Source: Bifidobacterium breve (GTDB lineage Bacteria > Bacteroidota > Bacteroidia > Cytophagales > UBA9547). Taken from it: 5,860 nt of DNA. A program made the position numbers and the translations under genes. The DNA lies in contig CALPQG020000186.1 of assembly GCA_943325655.2 (NCBI GenBank), positions 1 to 5,860 of the forward strand. The letters run 5' to 3'. This document shows, in pieces, positions 5,822-5,860 of the stretch. Position 1 is the stretch's first letter. The number at the start of each line of letters is the position of its first letter. The notes under the pieces were generated by a model, which was not told the origin of the DNA, did no database searches, and saw only the letters and a program-made list of their open reading frames with translations.

Positions 5822-5860
5822 GTAGTATGTCGGGTATGGTAATTTTCCAACTAGATGAAG

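Noticed and set aside
5822..5860. Possible end of a convergent minus-strand gene at the right edge
   Set aside because: Only 39 bases are visible; two minus-strand frames are open but show no recognisable residues and no stop before the terminator.

Overview
The window carries eight protein-coding genes (the first cut by the left edge) on AT-rich DNA, and everything points to a member of the Bacteroidota. The protein families are typical of that phylum. None of the seven visible start codons has a Shine-Dalgarno sequence; starts sit behind A/T-rich leaders instead. One promoter matches the Bacteroidota -33/-7 pattern (TTG, 19 bases, TAATTTTG). I cannot place it below phylum level.

Layout: the 3' end of a non-hydrolysing UDP-GlcNAc 2-epimerase (+, to 512) converges on an IscA-type Fe-S carrier (-, 623-949), with a heptamer-based inverted repeat between them. 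Reading away from the Fe-S carrier are methylmalonyl-CoA epimerase (+, 1099-1506) and thiamine-monophosphate kinase thiL (+, 1544-2572), which could be one transcript. A second copy of the heptamer repeat follows thiL. Then come o-succinylbenzoate synthase menC (+, 2709-3779), a third, different heptamer tract, and a secreted TlpA-like thioredoxin (+, 3840-4370). A bidirectional terminator separates this from an OmpA-family protein on the minus strand (4423-5181). The last gene is a YfcE-type metallophosphoesterase (+, 5288-5791) with its own terminator.

The genes do not form one pathway. They serve surface polysaccharide precursors, Fe-S assembly, propionate/methylmalonyl-CoA metabolism, thiamine and menaquinone cofactors, extracytoplasmic thiol chemistry and the cell envelope. 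I see no mobile element, CRISPR array, defence system, RNA gene or novel gene cluster.

The most interesting signal is in the gaps. At three gene ends a tract of tandem 7-base units begins at or across the stop codon. In two of them the units recur in inverted orientation about 60-100 bases later. These look like copies of a dispersed intergenic repeat family, and one copy encodes the C-terminus of the epimerase.
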